From NCBI RefSeq assembly GCF_002878395.1, contig NC_061118.1:124774335-124838334 (forward strand): a stretch of 64,000 nucleotides of DNA, given 5' to 3'. Source of the stretch: Capsicum annuum (lineage: Eukaryota > Streptophyta > Magnoliopsida > Solanales > Solanaceae). Both the position numbers and the translations under genes were made by a program. Numbering within the stretch: position 1 is the stretch's first letter; each line of letters opens with the position of its first letter. Under the pieces are notes generated by a model. It was not told where the DNA came from, did not search any database, and saw only the letters and a list, made by a program, of their open reading frames with translations. This document shows positions 1 through 11,159 of this stretch, piece after piece.

Positions 1-2
1 TT

Positions 3-600
3 GGGTCGAATAAGGTTCCGGTCACCACTTCTTCTGCTCCTGCAACATAGGGCGCTACCTCTGGTACCGATGGTAGTCAAAATTATCTCTATGCACTTGC
101 TACTCATCAGGAGTCTGAGGTATCTCCAAATATTGTTACTGATATATTAAAATAATTCTCTCATAATGTTTATTATATGCTTGATTCGGGTTCTACGCTA
201 TCTTATGTGACCCCTTACATGGCTATACACTTTGGTTTTGGTCTGAGGAATCTCCAAATATTGTTACTGGTATATTAAAATAGTTCTCTTGTAATATTTA
301 TTTTATGTTTGATCTGGGCTCTACCCTATCTTATGTGACCCCTTATGTGGCTATAAAATTTGGTTTTGGTCCTGAAAGTATTTTCGACCCCTTTGTTATG
401 TCTACTATATTGGGTGATTCTATTGTTGCTAGAAAAACCTAAAGTGGTTGTGTGGTGTCCTTTTATATAAAGGCATTGGTGGATTTGGTAGAGCATGATA
501 TAGTCGATTTTGATGTAATCTTGATATAGATTGGTTTCACTCATATTATGCTTCTCTCGACTATAGGACCTAAATGGGATGGTACTTCCTTAGTGCCCAA
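3..600 (+). pseudogene. Element A gag end and aspartic protease remnant
   Basis: Frame 3 reads through a gag-protease linker (QNYLYALATHQESE) into a retropepsin-like active site, LDSGSTLSYVTPY, with the catalytic Asp codon at 183-185. In the cleaved, mature element this enzyme would process the gag-pol polyprotein. A 128-bp tandem duplication (113-368) repeats the active-site segment. The second copy reads DLGSTLSYVTPY (Ser replaced by Leu) and, because 128 is not a multiple of 3, lies in a shifted frame. The downstream part, with a degenerate DVILI*IGF (family pattern DVILGMDW), is at about 508-540. Stops and shifts make it non-functional. Confidence 0.85.
113..368 (+). repeat. 128-bp tandem duplication across the protease active site
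   Basis: Two adjacent copies, 113-240 and 241-368, both begin GTCTGAGG and end TGGTTTTG. They keep the same order of landmarks (ATCTCCAAATATTGTTACTG, the DSGS-type codons, the TYVTP-like codons). They differ by scattered substitutions, so the duplication is old. It falls exactly on the catalytic core of the protease and shifts the frame. Confidence 0.9.
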
Positions 601-634
601 AAAGAGGTTTATTTCCTATCTTAGAGCTTGAAAG

Positions 635-1579
635 TTGATATCCAAAGGATTTCTGTATCAACTAGTTTGGGTTAAGAATTTAAGCTTTGAAATACCTTCT
701 TTGCAATATGTCCTTGTGGTTAATGAATTTCCTAAAGTGTTTCCCAATGATCTTCTTGGGATTCCTTCCGATAAGGAAATAGATTTTGGGATTGATCTCC
801 TACCGAATACCGATCCCATTTTCATTCCTTCTTATAGGATGGCTCTAGCTAAACTAAAAGAGCTAATAGAGCAGCTAAAGGACCTTCTTGATAAGGAGTT
901 CATATGTCCTAGTATTTCTCCATGAGGTGCTCTTATAGATTTCGTGCGAAAAAAGGATGTGTCTCTTTGGATGTGTATAGACTATTGTCAATTGAATAAG
1001 GTGATAATGAAAAATAAGTATTCTCTTCCTAAGGTTGATGATCTTTTCAATCAAATTTAGGGTTCTAGATGTTTTGCTAATATTGATCTCTATTCGGGAT
1101 ATCATCAGCTTAAAATTAGAGTGGTTGATATTCCCAAGACTACTTTTTGAACCTGGTACAACCATTCTGAGTCTTTGGTTATGTCTCTTATGTTGACTAA
1201 TTCTCTGACTGCTTTCATGGATCGTATGAATTGTGTGTTTAGATAGTTCCAAGATTTTTTTGTTATTGCCTTCATTGATTATATTTTAGTGTACTCTAAT
1301 AGTAAGGAGGATCATGCCAATCATCTTCAAATTATATTGCAAACTCTTAAGGATCAGAAATTATATGCCAAATTTTCTAGTAGTGAGTTTTGGATTATTG
1401 CTATGAATTTTCTGGGGCATGTTGTTTCTAGTGAGGGGATCAAGATGGATCCACAAAGAGTTAAGGCAGTTAAGAAATGGTCTAGACCTACGACTTCAAC
1501 CGATATTAGGACCTTCTTGGACTTGTTTGAGTATTATCAGAGCTTTGTGGGATTTTCTCTTCTATTTCTACTCTGTTAA
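635..1579 (+). pseudogene. Element A reverse transcriptase remnant
   Basis: One frame carries the protease-RT linker (FPKVFPNDLLGIPSDKEIDF) and then the RT fingers and palm: [25 protein letters not shown], and FIDYILVYS in place of the family's F-[IV]-D-D motif. The second metal-binding Asp of the catalytic pair is therefore Tyr. Internal stops occur at 923, 1058, 1147 and 1244, and the frame ends at 1577-1579. Three of the four look like C-to-T changes at CAG or CGA codons. The thumb region (GHVVSSEGIKMDPQRVKAV, 1418-1475) is well preserved. The enzyme would have copied element RNA into cDNA, but this copy cannot. Confidence 0.93.
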
Positions 1580-1584
1580 CAAAG

Positions 1585-2075
1585 TTGACTGAAAAAAATA
1601 TGTTTTTGTGCTCTAATGCATGTGATTTTAGTTTTAACAAGTTGAAGGATAAGTTGAATTCTACGCCAGTTCTGACCCTATCTGAGGGTACTGATGGATT
1701 TGTGGTGTATTGTGATGTATCCCATATGGGACTGGGTTGTGTTTTGATGAAGTATAGCAAGGTTTTAGCCTATGTTTTCAGGTAATTTAAGGTTCGTGGG
1801 AGGAATTATTTGACTCATGACTTAGAGTTGGTGCCTCTGGTTTTTGTTTTGAAGATCTAATTCCATTATCAGTATGGGGTGTATGTGGATATTTATTCAG
1901 ATCATAAGAGCTTACAATATGTGTTTACGTAGAAGAAATTGAATCCCAAGAAAAAAAGGTGGTTTTTTGCTCAAGTATTATGATATAAGTTTGCACTTCT
2001 ATCACGGTAAAGCTAATGTTTTTGATGATGCTCTTTGCAGGTTGTATATGGGGAGCTTATATCACGTTGATGATA
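1585..2075 (+). pseudogene. Element A RNase H remnant
   Basis: After a frameshift relative to the RT, the sequence gives VVYCDVSHMGLGCVL (first catalytic Asp), then RGRNYLTHDLELVPLV (catalytic Glu), YSDHKSLQYV (catalytic Asp) and, near 2007-2060, GKANVFDDALCRLYMGSL, the normal C-terminal block. All four acidic positions are recognisable, but stops (for example near 1785 and 1860) and shifts break the chain. In an active element it would remove template RNA during reverse transcription. Confidence 0.88.
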
Positions 2076-2089
2076 AAAGAGAGGATTGG

Positions 2090-3360
2090 TGAAGGATATT
2101 CACATGTTTTATAATTTAGGAATTCATCTCTTGGACTTTGAGGATGGGGGAGTGATTGTTCAGGGAGTAGTTAAGTCATCTCTTGGTGGTGAGGTGAAGG
2201 AGAAGTAGGTTATGGTTCCCATAATTTTGCAGATTAAGGATGATGCACGTCATCAAAAGGTTTTGGATTTTGAGATTAGGGGAGATGACATTATGAGGTG
2301 TCAAGAAAAGTTGTGTGTTCCTGATAATGATGGGGTGCGGGAAAGGATTTTTATTGAGGATCATGAGTCAAGATATACAGTTCATCCAGGTGATTTGAAG
2401 GAAATCTATTGGTGGAAAAATATGAAGAGAGATATGTCAAATTTTGCAGGGAAATATATGGCATGTTAGCAATTCAAAGTCGAATACTTGAGGCCTAACG
2501 GTATATCTCAAGAGATATAGTTACTAGAATGGAAGTGGGAGATATTAATATGTATTTCATTACAGGTCTTCCCCAGTCTCGCAATCAATATGATTCTAGT
2601 TGGGTGATTATGAGTAGGATGACTAAGTCTGCTGACTTCTTGTTTGTGAGGACTAACTACTCAGGTGAGGATTACGCCAAGTTGTTTATTCAGGAAATTG
2701 TAAAGTTACAGGAGCATCTGTGTCCATAATTTTAGATTGAGGTACACAATTTTTTTTTCACTTTTAGTGTTCTATTCAAAAAGGTTTGGGTACTCAGGTG
2801 AACCTTAGCACCACTTTCCACTCTTAAGCAGATGGACAAATTGAACAGATAATTCTAACATTGGAAGATATGCTAACGGGATGTGTGATTGATTGTAAGG
2901 GTCATTGGGTTTACCATTTGCCTCTTATTGAGTTTGGGTAAAATAATAGTTACCATTGTAGCATTCAAATGTCTCCTTTTAAAGCTCTCTATGGTATAAG
3001 GTGTAGGTCTCCTTTTGGGTGGTTTGAGGTAGGTGAGACTGGGTTATTTTGTCTTGACTTGGTTCACCAGGCAATGAGGAAGGTGAAGGTGATTTAATAA
3101 AGACATAAGACTACTCAAAGTTTCCAAAAGTCAAATGCAAATATGAGGCAAATGGAACTAGAGTTTGAAGTAAGTGATAGGGTGTTTTTTAAGGTGTCTC
3201 CTATAAAAGAAGTCGTGATGTTTCAGAAGAAGGGGAAGCTCAGTCCCCGTTACATTGTTCTATTTAAAATTATATAGAGAGTTGGGAATGTCATTTATGG
3301 TTTAGAGTTACCAGCAAGTTTGGCTTTTATTCATCGTGTTTTCCATATGTCTATGCTGAA
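2090..3360 (+). pseudogene. Element A integrase remnant
   Basis: The N-terminal zinc-binding region is visible (ESRYTVHPGDLKEIYWWKNM, about 2365-2424). The first Cys of the HHCC set is replaced by Tyr (KYMAC at 2451-2465). The core begins DINMYFITGLPQSRNQYDSSW, followed by VIMSRMTKSADF at about 2605-2640, where the family normally has V-I-V-D-R; the first catalytic Asp is lost. Later blocks (GHWVYHLPLIEFG, about 2897-2935; YGIRCRSPFGWFEVGE, about 2990-3035) match the family C-terminal core. Multiple stops and frame changes are present. Confidence 0.88.
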
Positions 3361-3367
3361 ATAGTGT

Positions 3368-3607
3368 GTGGGTGACCCTTCTTTGATAGTGCTGATTGAG
3401 GATGTTGGTGATACATGTTCTTTGTCTTATGAGGAGGTACCAGTTGAAATATTAGACAGGCAAGTTCATAGATTAAGGACCAAGGATATAGCTTTGGTGA
3501 AAGTTCTTTGGAGAAACAAAAAGCTGGAAGAAGCAACATGGGAAGCTAAGGAAGATATGATGTCCAAGGACCCATTCTTATTCCTCGTGTTGCATAAGAG
3601 TATTTGA
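3368..3607 (+). pseudogene. Element A chromodomain
   Basis: An uninterrupted stretch reads LSYEEVPVEILDRQVHRLRTKDIALVKVLWRNKKLEEATWEAKEDMM in pieces. The family pattern is an EVPVEILDRQV lead, a central VKVLWRN strand and an ATWE aromatic cage segment. In chromoviruses this C-terminal tail of integrase targets new insertions to heterochromatin marks. It is the only domain of element A without a stop, although it has no working polyprotein around it. It ends with TGA at 3605-3607. Confidence 0.9.
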
Positions 3608-3721
3608 GGCATGAGTTTCGTTTCCCTTTTATCACTTTCCAAATTTGTCATTTGATTCTAGTGTATTCTTTCTATTCTCATGCTGAAAGTGTCCTAACTC
3701 ATCATTCGAGGATGAATGATC

Positions 3722-3738
3722 CTAAAGAGGGAATAATC
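3722..3738 (+). other. Element A polypurine tract
   Basis: The purine-rich run CTAAAGAGGGAATAATC lies directly before the LTR start TGAGACCCCG. It corresponds to the plus-strand primer of the element. It follows the usual gypsy lead-in with the words ATTCGAGGATGAATGATCC. Confidence 0.75.
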
Positions 3739-4489
3739 TGAGACCCCGTAAAACTTCAACTAATTTAATTTGGATCCTCCCACATGTGTAATGTCAAATT
3801 TTTTACTTGAATTATGTTTATAGATGCTAAAAGGGTAGTTTGGAAAAGTTTTAGAATTTTTGGAAGGGGTTCGAGGTTATTTTAAGACCCCGAGGTAGTG
3901 AGGGTCCACGATATTGGCGTGTCACAGAGGATAACTTCCACGATAGCAGCGTGGCATGGATACTAGCCTTCGCAATATTGGCGGGCCATGTTGTTGTGTT
4001 AAAAATGCCCAATTTTTATTTTTTCACTTGGGGTGAGGGGCTTTTGGTCTTTTTACCCCTTGTACGACCTTTAAACATAAAATAACCCCATTCATTCAAT
4101 TTTTAAAGATCAAATCATTTTCTATCTCTCTCAAACTCAGAACTCAAGAACATTCAAGGGTTTTACAGTGAATTCATCATTTGAGCTCCAAACTTTGGAT
4201 TGTTTTCAATTTCTTGGGTATTTCAGGCATGTATCTAATTCCCTAACATAAATTTTACATTGTGGCATTTATTTATTCATTATCCAGGTGGCTTATATTG
4301 ATGGGTTTGAAATTGGTTTGAGGGGTTTTGATTGGAATTACATGAAAAACATTTCGCATGTTTTAAATTAATGATTCATGCTTTAATTTATGGTTTTTGG
4401 ACTGACGGGTGCATTGTTATGGGAATTGGAATGGGGAGCATGGGTTTCTTCAAATGTATGACTTTTTTCTAGGTAATGGACCAACCCGA
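3739..4489 (+). repeat. Element A 3' LTR, left part
   Basis: It starts TGAGACCCCG after the polypurine tract and runs until element B begins at about 4490. It contains a run of short degenerate GC-rich repeats (about 3895-3990) followed by a weak TATA-like AACATAAAATAACC (4073-4086), a plausible U3/R order. The LTR resumes at 16894 beyond element B, giving about 1.28 kb in total. Confidence 0.8.
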
Positions 4490-5184
4490 TACCGAAACCC
4501 CATTTGGAGTCATGATGGCACCTACCACACCCTACCGGTAGGTAAGCCGATACCGTAACCCGGAACTAATGCAATGGGCCATGGTAAGAACGTCCAACAT
4601 GGACCCTATGTGAACACAATATATAAAAACAACATTTCCCAACTAAGGACAACCAATATTCAAACACAAGTCCCATGACCTGATAGTATTGATACAAGAG
4701 CTTCTAAGCTTGACGAGAGGAATTTACAATCTCAATATCTAAAATGTATTAAATAATATCATACATTTGTCTTGAAAGAAAAAGACAAACAATGATAGAT
4801 GGGAAATAGTCAACTCGCATGAACTAGTTCAACGACGGCAACTAGAACTTGGGTCTGCACCAAAAGCTACAGAAGTGTAGTATGAGTACCAAAACACAGG
4901 TACTCACTAGGCATCATTGGCCGACTGAGTTCAAATATAATTTAAAGACGATATAAAGTAAGACAATAATCTTAAAGTCAAGGGATAGGATCGAACCAGA
5001 ATCTGCTTTGATACCACTGTAACAATGTCTATACTACTAAAGCAATAACATGACATACTATCACAATATACTCCGTAATCTCCATAACTACTGAGAATCA
5101 TTTCAAAAGCATAAAGCCATATACACAATAGCAAAGCATCTACTTTCCATAATCATCATCAATAATCTTTAGAACATAAACACA

Positions 5185-5350
5185 AGAACTTACCACGACG
5201 TCCCATATCGCTGGGAAGTACATGAAAGAGACCACAACAAAGAACTCATCACGGCGTCCCATACCACCGGAGAGTACACAAAAGAATATCAAACAAGAAT
5301 CTATCACAGCGTCCCATATCACCGGAGAGTACACCAAAAAAATACAACCA
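5185..5350. repeat. Tandem array, about 56-bp unit, about 3 copies, in element B LTR
   Basis: Units start at about 5185, 5242 and 5297 with GAACT/GAAT and share CGTCCCATA followed by CCGGAGAGTACA. The counterpart in the right LTR is at about 13868-14035. Confidence 0.8.
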
Positions 5351-6219
5351 ATAATACAATAGAGCATAACTACTCCATCAATTGACCGAAATTGCGGAAA
5401 GCACAACCCCGCCATGGCTCATTACTGAAATCCACTTTCAAATACCCATATGGTAATTAAACATAAAGAAAGCAACATTATCATAGCATAGACATGTAGT
5501 CATTAATTCTATAATTCATTGATAAACACAACAAAGTCCATATTATTTAACCTTATTTTAAAAAAGTCAATAGATTACAATCCTTATAATTACTAGTTAT
5601 CAAATTGGAAAAAACTACAAGCCACCCATATAATAGATTATTCAACTATCATCAGGCCATTCTTTAACTAGCATCAGCATGATATGAGTTATCAATTAAT
5701 CCATCTCAAAATGACATCTTAGAAGATAATTTAACTAACCCTCTTGTAATACTAGGTCCATCATCACTAAGCATGTCACAACCTTGAGGACAAATTTCGA
5801 TATTTTAATCAAGAAAAGTCCACCAACTAGTTTACTAGGTTTCTAGTCTCCAAATAGTAATCATATATTATAGAAGTATCTAGTTATCACATAAGCCACC
5901 TTACTGGGTAAGATTTCATAATATAACCTCCCAGTAAAGTCAAGGATATATATATATTAGGTTATTCCTTGATTCTACGCAAGATTATTCATACCACTAT
6001 GTCTTAACGCAAGATTTCCTCTAGTTGCTAATTTAGCATCAATAATGGTCACACCTCTTATTTACTGATTTGGAACAAGAAGTGAAAAATAAATTACCAA
6101 GAGATACCTCATATTTCAAGCACATAGGCGGTTGGCCCCACACTGTCTAACCTTACAAATATAAATTCATATAAGTAAATTTACCCCACATAATATCGTA
6201 ACATTCTTACCTCTTCTAG

Positions 6220-6440
6220 ATTTACTGGGCATCATCATAATATCGCATATTCCTCTGGATTCCCTGGGCATCATCATAATATTAACATATTCCTACGAAT
6301 TCCCTGGGAATCATCATAATATCACATATTCTTACAGATTCACCGGGCATGACATAATATAAACATATTCCTTTGGATTCACCGAGCATCTTCATAATAT
6401 CACATATTCCTCTGGATTCACCGGGCATCATCATAATAGC
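6220..6440. repeat. Tandem array, 39-bp unit, about 6 copies, in element B LTR
   Basis: The word GGGCATCATCATAATAT (or a close variant) recurs at about 6227, 6266, 6306, 6345, 6384 and 6423, a steady 39-40 bp step. The linker reads ACATATTCCT-TGGATTCACC. The matching array in the other LTR lies at about 14905-15135, so the array existed before the element inserted here. Confidence 0.88.
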
Positions 6441-7706
6441 ACAAGTCTCCCGATACAAAAACATACATCCATATGTATAGCCGAACCAATAAACATGCAC
6501 AAAGGTTTACAAACACTAGCCATTTCACCTTATTAATAAGCTTCACATGTAATATAAGCATATACAAGAGCATTAGTATTTTCAAGACATGCATCAAAAT
6601 CACATTTACAAAGTTATTCAAGTCATGATCACAAGATAATCTGATAATCGAGTTCAACCATCATAACTTCTATGTACAAATAGTTTAGGCAATCACCTCT
6701 AGGTCGCTAAGTATTTACATAGTTCAAGCTTAAAGTGGGTCAAGTCCGACTTCTAAATCCCGAGAATTCCAAGCTTACTAACACAAGTCTATCTTCTACC
6801 TAGAATTAGGATAAGTCATCTATACCTCACCATATGGGCTTACCAATCCTTTCTAGGTCTATTGGGAAATTCTTTTTAAGACTTGCTAAGTCAATCCAAC
6901 ACCAAAGTCATCTCCTATCTAGGAATTATATAGGTCAGAACACTCCTAAGGATAGAGAAGTACACCATTCATGAGTTCATAGAACAACTATAGTGTTTTC
7001 ACACTAGTCATGAGACCACAAATAATCTAACCAAGGTCCTAGACTTAGGGTCAAATATCATACCTTACAGATTAATAGCCTATAGCAATTAATAAATCTT
7101 ATGTTCACTATTTAATCAACTATCATCTAAATTCCCCAACCAATATTGCAAACTATCAATAATTACATTACAAACAAGCTTAATTTAGTCTACAGGTAAG
7201 CCTAACCTACCTTGAGTCCAAGAAACTCACGAACAAATGAGTTTTTCCTTTTCTTTCCGTAAATCTTTCTCTTTCGCAAGCAATGCTATCAATAATATAA
7301 TCTAAGCATTACAAAAAGAATGAAAATATCCATTATAGCACCATTGTGCCATGGGTTTTCAAATGGATGCCAAAACCCCAATTAGGTTTCACCCTTGGAA
7401 AGGAGTTTCCAAGACCAACCCATAGCCTAACTATCTTTTGGGAGTTAAAACCCTCAAGTAATTTAAGTCAATCACTCAATCTTGGGGATATAATTTACCC
7501 TCAATGGTTTAGGGGGTTTGAGTTAAGGAACCATGTAATCAATACCAAATTAGAGGATTTCTTACCTTAGATTGTACCAAGAATTAACCAAAGAAGTTGT
7601 CTAAGCACCAATTCAACCCACAACACACACTTAGAAGGTTTTTCACGCCATTAGGGTTTCTAGGTTAGGAGGGAGGTACAAAATGGCAAAAATTCATGCA
7701 AGATAG

Positions 7707-7720
7707 CCCTTAAATATGGG
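7707..7720 (-). promoter_or_regulatory. Putative TATA box in element B 3' LTR
   Basis: The minus strand reads CCCATATTTAAGG here, placed after the degenerate GC-rich repeat block (7725-7830) in transcription order. The right LTR has a decayed version near 16424-16440. The assignment rests on sequence likeness and position only. Confidence 0.45.
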
Positions 7721-8169
7721 CCAACCAGCCCTCTGATGGCGCAGTTGTGACCCTCATGTCACCGCGGTTGTGGTCATGCAGTTGCACCTCCTTTGCTATG
7801 GTTGTAGAACCGTGGTGATTTCTATGCATGGCTGAAACTTAGAACTTGGTTCTGAGCTTCGGCCAATGCCCCGGGATGCATTCGGGGTCTGTTTCAAACA
7901 AATAAGGTATGAAACCCCATAGTTTATGATGTTCCAGACGTGTTGGCGAAGACGGATTTCACACATGAGGATGTTTTACTACAATTTTAGCTTGGTGGTC
8001 CATTTGGACCAATCAATACTTCAAATTGAGAAAAGGGGTTCTAAAACCCAAACGAACCGTCAGGTAACTAAACTACCAGTCCCCGCTAGTCATTAATGAC
8101 TTAGGATGGCTATGGATCTATAGGATCAAGCAAGAAAGAATATGGATAATGACCTGAAAGGTTATTACA

Positions 8170-8214
8170 ACATCCACTACTAAGGAACTTTCATCCCCAA
8201 AAGTTAAAGACAAG
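8170..8214 (-). other. Element B polypurine-tract region
   Basis: On the minus strand this short gap between the chromodomain and the LTR reads TTTTGGGGATGAAAGTTCC and then a G/A-rich stretch just before the LTR start TGTAATAACC. That is the expected location of the plus-strand primer. The tract is interrupted by pyrimidines. Confidence 0.5.
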
Positions 8215-8380
8215 CAAGTACCTGAAGCCTCGAACAAGGATACTGGGACCACATCTCACTCTCGATCTCCTAAGTAGCTTTCTCTACTGGGCGATGCCTC
8301 CATTAAACCTTGACCACTGAAATTTCCGTAGTACGCAGTCGCCTCATATCACTAGCTAAAAAAAGCATGAGCTCCTCCAG
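8215..8380 (-). pseudogene. Element B chromodomain remnant
   Basis: The minus-strand translation gives MRRLRTTEISVVKV, a stop, then WRHRPVEKAT. This aligns with the chromovirus pattern RQVRRLR-K-I-VKV-WR-...-ATWE. The Trp of the final ATWE is lost to a stop. It identifies B as a chromodomain element. Confidence 0.75.
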
Positions 8381-9440
8381 AAAGGTTAACTGTTCCTACA
8401 ACTAGACTGAGTCCCATCTAAGCAAATGAGAAGGATTCGAAATATGTTTTCACAACATAGATAAATGGAAAACAAGATGGACAATAGCAAAGTTTTGAGG
8501 CAGAGCCAACTCATTGGCCACCTCACCAACCATACAAAGAATCTCAAAAGGGCCCATATAGTGAGGGCTAAGGTTACCCTTCCTTCGAAACCTTATCACA
8601 CCTCTCATAGGTGATGATCACCCACTTTGAATCTCAAGGCATGAAATCTACAGTTAGTATCGTCCTTCTACCTACTCTGGACTGCTCTCAACCTATCCTA
8701 AGTCACCATGACTCTATCTAATGAGTCTTGTAGAAAATCTGTACCACAAGGACTAATATTGGATGTATCAAACAATCCTATAGGAGAAAGACCCCTCCTA
8801 CCATACAACAACTCATAAGGGGCCATCACAATATTCGAATGATAACTTGTGTTGTAGGTAAACTACGTCAAAGCTAAGTGTTGATCCTAGTGACCTCTAT
8901 AGTCCATAACACAGGGTCGTAGCATATCCTCAAGCACCTGAATAGTCCACTCAGATAGACGATCCATCTGCAGATGAAAGGCTATACTCAAATCCACTCG
9001 AGTACCTAACTCCTCCTGAAATGTTCTCCAAAACCTCGAAGTAAATATAGAACCACGATTTGATATGATAGACACAGGAACCCATGCAAATGAACTATCT
9101 CCCAAACATAAATCTGGGCTAATCTCTCAATACTAAAGGTCATCTGAATAGGAATGAAATGTGCTGACTTGGTCAAACGATCTATAACAACCCAGATACC
9201 ATCGTGACCATAGGAAGTATGAGGCAAACTACTAATTAAGTCCATATTGATCCTTTCCCATTTCTACACAAAAATAGGTAATCTTTGAGTAAATCTACCG
9301 AGACGCTGATTCTCAGCCTCAACTTGCTGATAACACAAGCAACAAAATACAAAGTCTGCCAAATCTGTCTTCATACTATCCTGCTATTACAACTGCCTTA
9401 AATCTCTATACATCTTGGTCATACTGTGATGAATAGAATA
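8381..9440 (-). pseudogene. Element B integrase remnant
   Basis: Reading the minus strand, a zinc-binding region (KMYRDLRQL, then CCLCYQQVEAENQR) is followed by the core: MDLISSLPHTSYGHDGIWVV, then IDRLTKSAHFIP with the first catalytic Asp kept. Next comes PVSIISNRGSIFTSRFW, where Asp of the SDRG motif is Asn, and then LSEWTIQVLEDMLRPCV, with the catalytic Glu kept. So D-D-E has become D-N-E. The core lies in two overlapping frames (9006-9245 and 8887-9105), showing a frameshift. Confidence 0.9.
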
Positions 9441-9659
9441 CCGAGAATTGTAAGCCTCATGCAAAAAATACCGAATCAAATTGTTAAGTTGGGGAACACA
9501 AATACGACCCTAAAATCTCAAGATACCCTTGAAATCCATGGTGTGTCTCCCAGACTCACCGCTCACTACTCGATCATGGAGAAGGTACAACTTGTCATCC
9601 TCAAATTGATGATCATAAATCTGCTCAAACAAGGAGAACCTCACCTCTACGAAAAAACC

Positions 9660-10060
9660 TTATGACTCAAGGCATCCGCCACTACAGTAGCCTTACCCGG
9701 ATGGTACAAGATAGAAATATCATAGTCCTTTAGCAACTCCATCCATCTATACTGGCAAGCATTAAGCTTTAGCTGAGTCAGAAGATGTTGAAGACTAATA
9801 TGATCGGTGAAATCTTACAACGCACACCATATAAGTAATGCCTCCAAATCATGAGCGTAAAAACTACCACTGCCAACTCTAAACCAAGAGTGGGGTAGTT
9901 ACGCTCATACACCTTAAGATGTTGAGAAGCATAAGAAATAACACAACCCTATTGCATTTAAACATAACCAAGACCAATATCAGAAGCATCACAAAAAAAT
10001 GTGAATCCCTTGCCCTCAACAGGAAGAGCTAATACAAAAGATGAAGTGAAACAATCCTTG
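9660..10060 (-). pseudogene. Element B RNase H remnant
   Basis: On the minus strand the pieces [53 protein letters not shown] and a broken HKSLQY-like block follow the RT thumb, as in other gypsy elements. Stops and small shifts are frequent toward the C-terminal end. Confidence 0.82.
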
Positions 10061-10860
10061 AGGTTTACAAAGTTCGAGTCAAATTCTTTGGACCATCGTA
10101 GAAAGGAATTTCCTTTTGAGTTAACTTAGTCATAGGGGAAGATAAGGTAGAAAAGATCTCAGCAAAATGCCAATAATAACCAACAAAACCAATAAAACTA
10201 ACCTCAATCAGAGACGTAGGCCTATCCCAATCACGAATCGCTAAAATCTTAGATGGATCGACCATAATACCCGTCTTGGACACTACCTGTTTGAGAAATA
10301 ATACTGACTCAAGACAAAACTCGTACTTAGAGAATGTGACAGAAAGCACATTCTCTCTAAAAAATTAGAGCAGAACTCTCAAATGCTGCGTATACTCCTC
10401 ACTACTCCTCGAATACACAAGGATATCATCAATGAACACTATGACAAAGTAGTCTAGACATGGTCTGAACAAACGGTTCATCAAGTCCATAAATGCGGCT
10501 GTAGAGTTGTCAGCCCAATAGACATCACTAACAACTTATAGTGACCATAATGGGTCCCGAAGGCTGTATTCGGGATATCCTTAGCCTGAATCCTCAACTG
10601 ATGATAACTGAACCTTAAATATATCTTAGAAAATACAATTGCGCCCTGAAGCTGGTCAAACAATTCATCAATGAGAGGCATAGGATAACGGTTCTTCACT
10701 GTGACCTTATTCAGCTGCCTATAATCTATACACATCCGCATCGACCCATCTTTCTTCTTTACAAATAAAATAGGAGCTCCCTACATGGAAAAGCTCAATC
10801 TAATGAACCCCTTGCCAAGAAGATCCTGAAGTTGAGAGTTCAGCTCCTTAGGCTATACAG
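10061..10860 (-). pseudogene. Element B reverse transcriptase remnant
   Basis: The open stretch 10481-10741 reads [20 protein letters not shown], then [15 protein letters not shown]. The family motif is FSKIDLRSGYHQLRI, so the first metal-binding Asp is Tyr. The FIDDILVYS motif is intact in the next segment (about 10405-10455, minus strand). The thumb (10065-10349) has FLKQVVSKTGIMVDPSKI and RPTSLIEVSFIGFVGYYW. The segments are in different frames. Confidence 0.93.
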
Positions 10861-11159
10861 GAGTTATATGATAGGGTGCTATAGAAATAGGTCAAATACC
10901 AGGCTCAAGATCAATAGCAAACTCTATCTCACAATTAGGTGGGATACCAGGAAGATTGTCAGGAAATACATTAGGAAACTCACACACAATAGGAATGAAA
11001 TCAAGTGTTGGATTCTCTACATGAGTATCACATACATAAGAAAGATAAGACTCATAGCCTCTCGGCTTAGGTTGTCCAGCAAGAACATAAGAAATAATCC
11101 CCGTCAGCTCATGACTAATCGCTCCTTGCCATACAAATAAGGGTATACTAGGCATGGCT

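Larger units (their letters stand above)
1..3738 (+). mobile_element. Element A: internal region of a decayed chromodomain Ty3/gypsy retrotransposon (5' end outside window)
   Basis: The translated plus strand shows, in order, the end of gag, an aspartic protease, reverse transcriptase, RNase H, integrase and a C-terminal chromodomain. That is the domain order of plant chromoviruses (Ty3/gypsy, Tekay/Del-like). The reading frame changes several times and carries many stops, so the element is dead. A polypurine tract ends at 3738 and a 3' LTR follows. Its 5' LTR, leader and most of gag lie left of the window. Its 3' LTR abuts element C at 17420/17421, which suggests that A was inserted into C. 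Confidence 0.93.
4490..8169 (-). repeat. Element B 3' LTR (left copy)
   Basis: It matches 13130-16893 along its whole length, for example the words CATTTGGAGTCATGATGGCA near one end and TCAAATTGAGAAA near the other. On the minus strand it starts TGTAATAACC. It contains two short tandem arrays (5185-5350 and 6220-6440). No protein-coding potential is evident. An open frame at 7346-7570 occurs in both LTR copies only because the LTRs are duplicates. Confidence 0.92.

Noticed and set aside
1..3738. Possible endogenous pararetrovirus
   Set aside because: The element has integrase, chromodomain, LTRs, primer-binding site type and polypurine tract of Ty3/gypsy retrotransposons and no coat or movement protein motifs.
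6220..6440. Regular 39-bp repeats resembling a CRISPR array
   Set aside because: The repeats are contiguous with related linkers, lie within a retrotransposon LTR and recur in its partner LTR; the DNA is eukaryotic.
7346..7570. Open frame present in both LTRs of element B (also 16070-16276)
   Set aside because: Its presence twice is explained by LTR duplication; the second copy is shortened by sequence change, so no coding constraint is visible.
10832..11140. 102-codon plus-strand open frame
   Set aside because: It is antisense to the protease-RT linker of element B, which has recognisable words on the minus strand.
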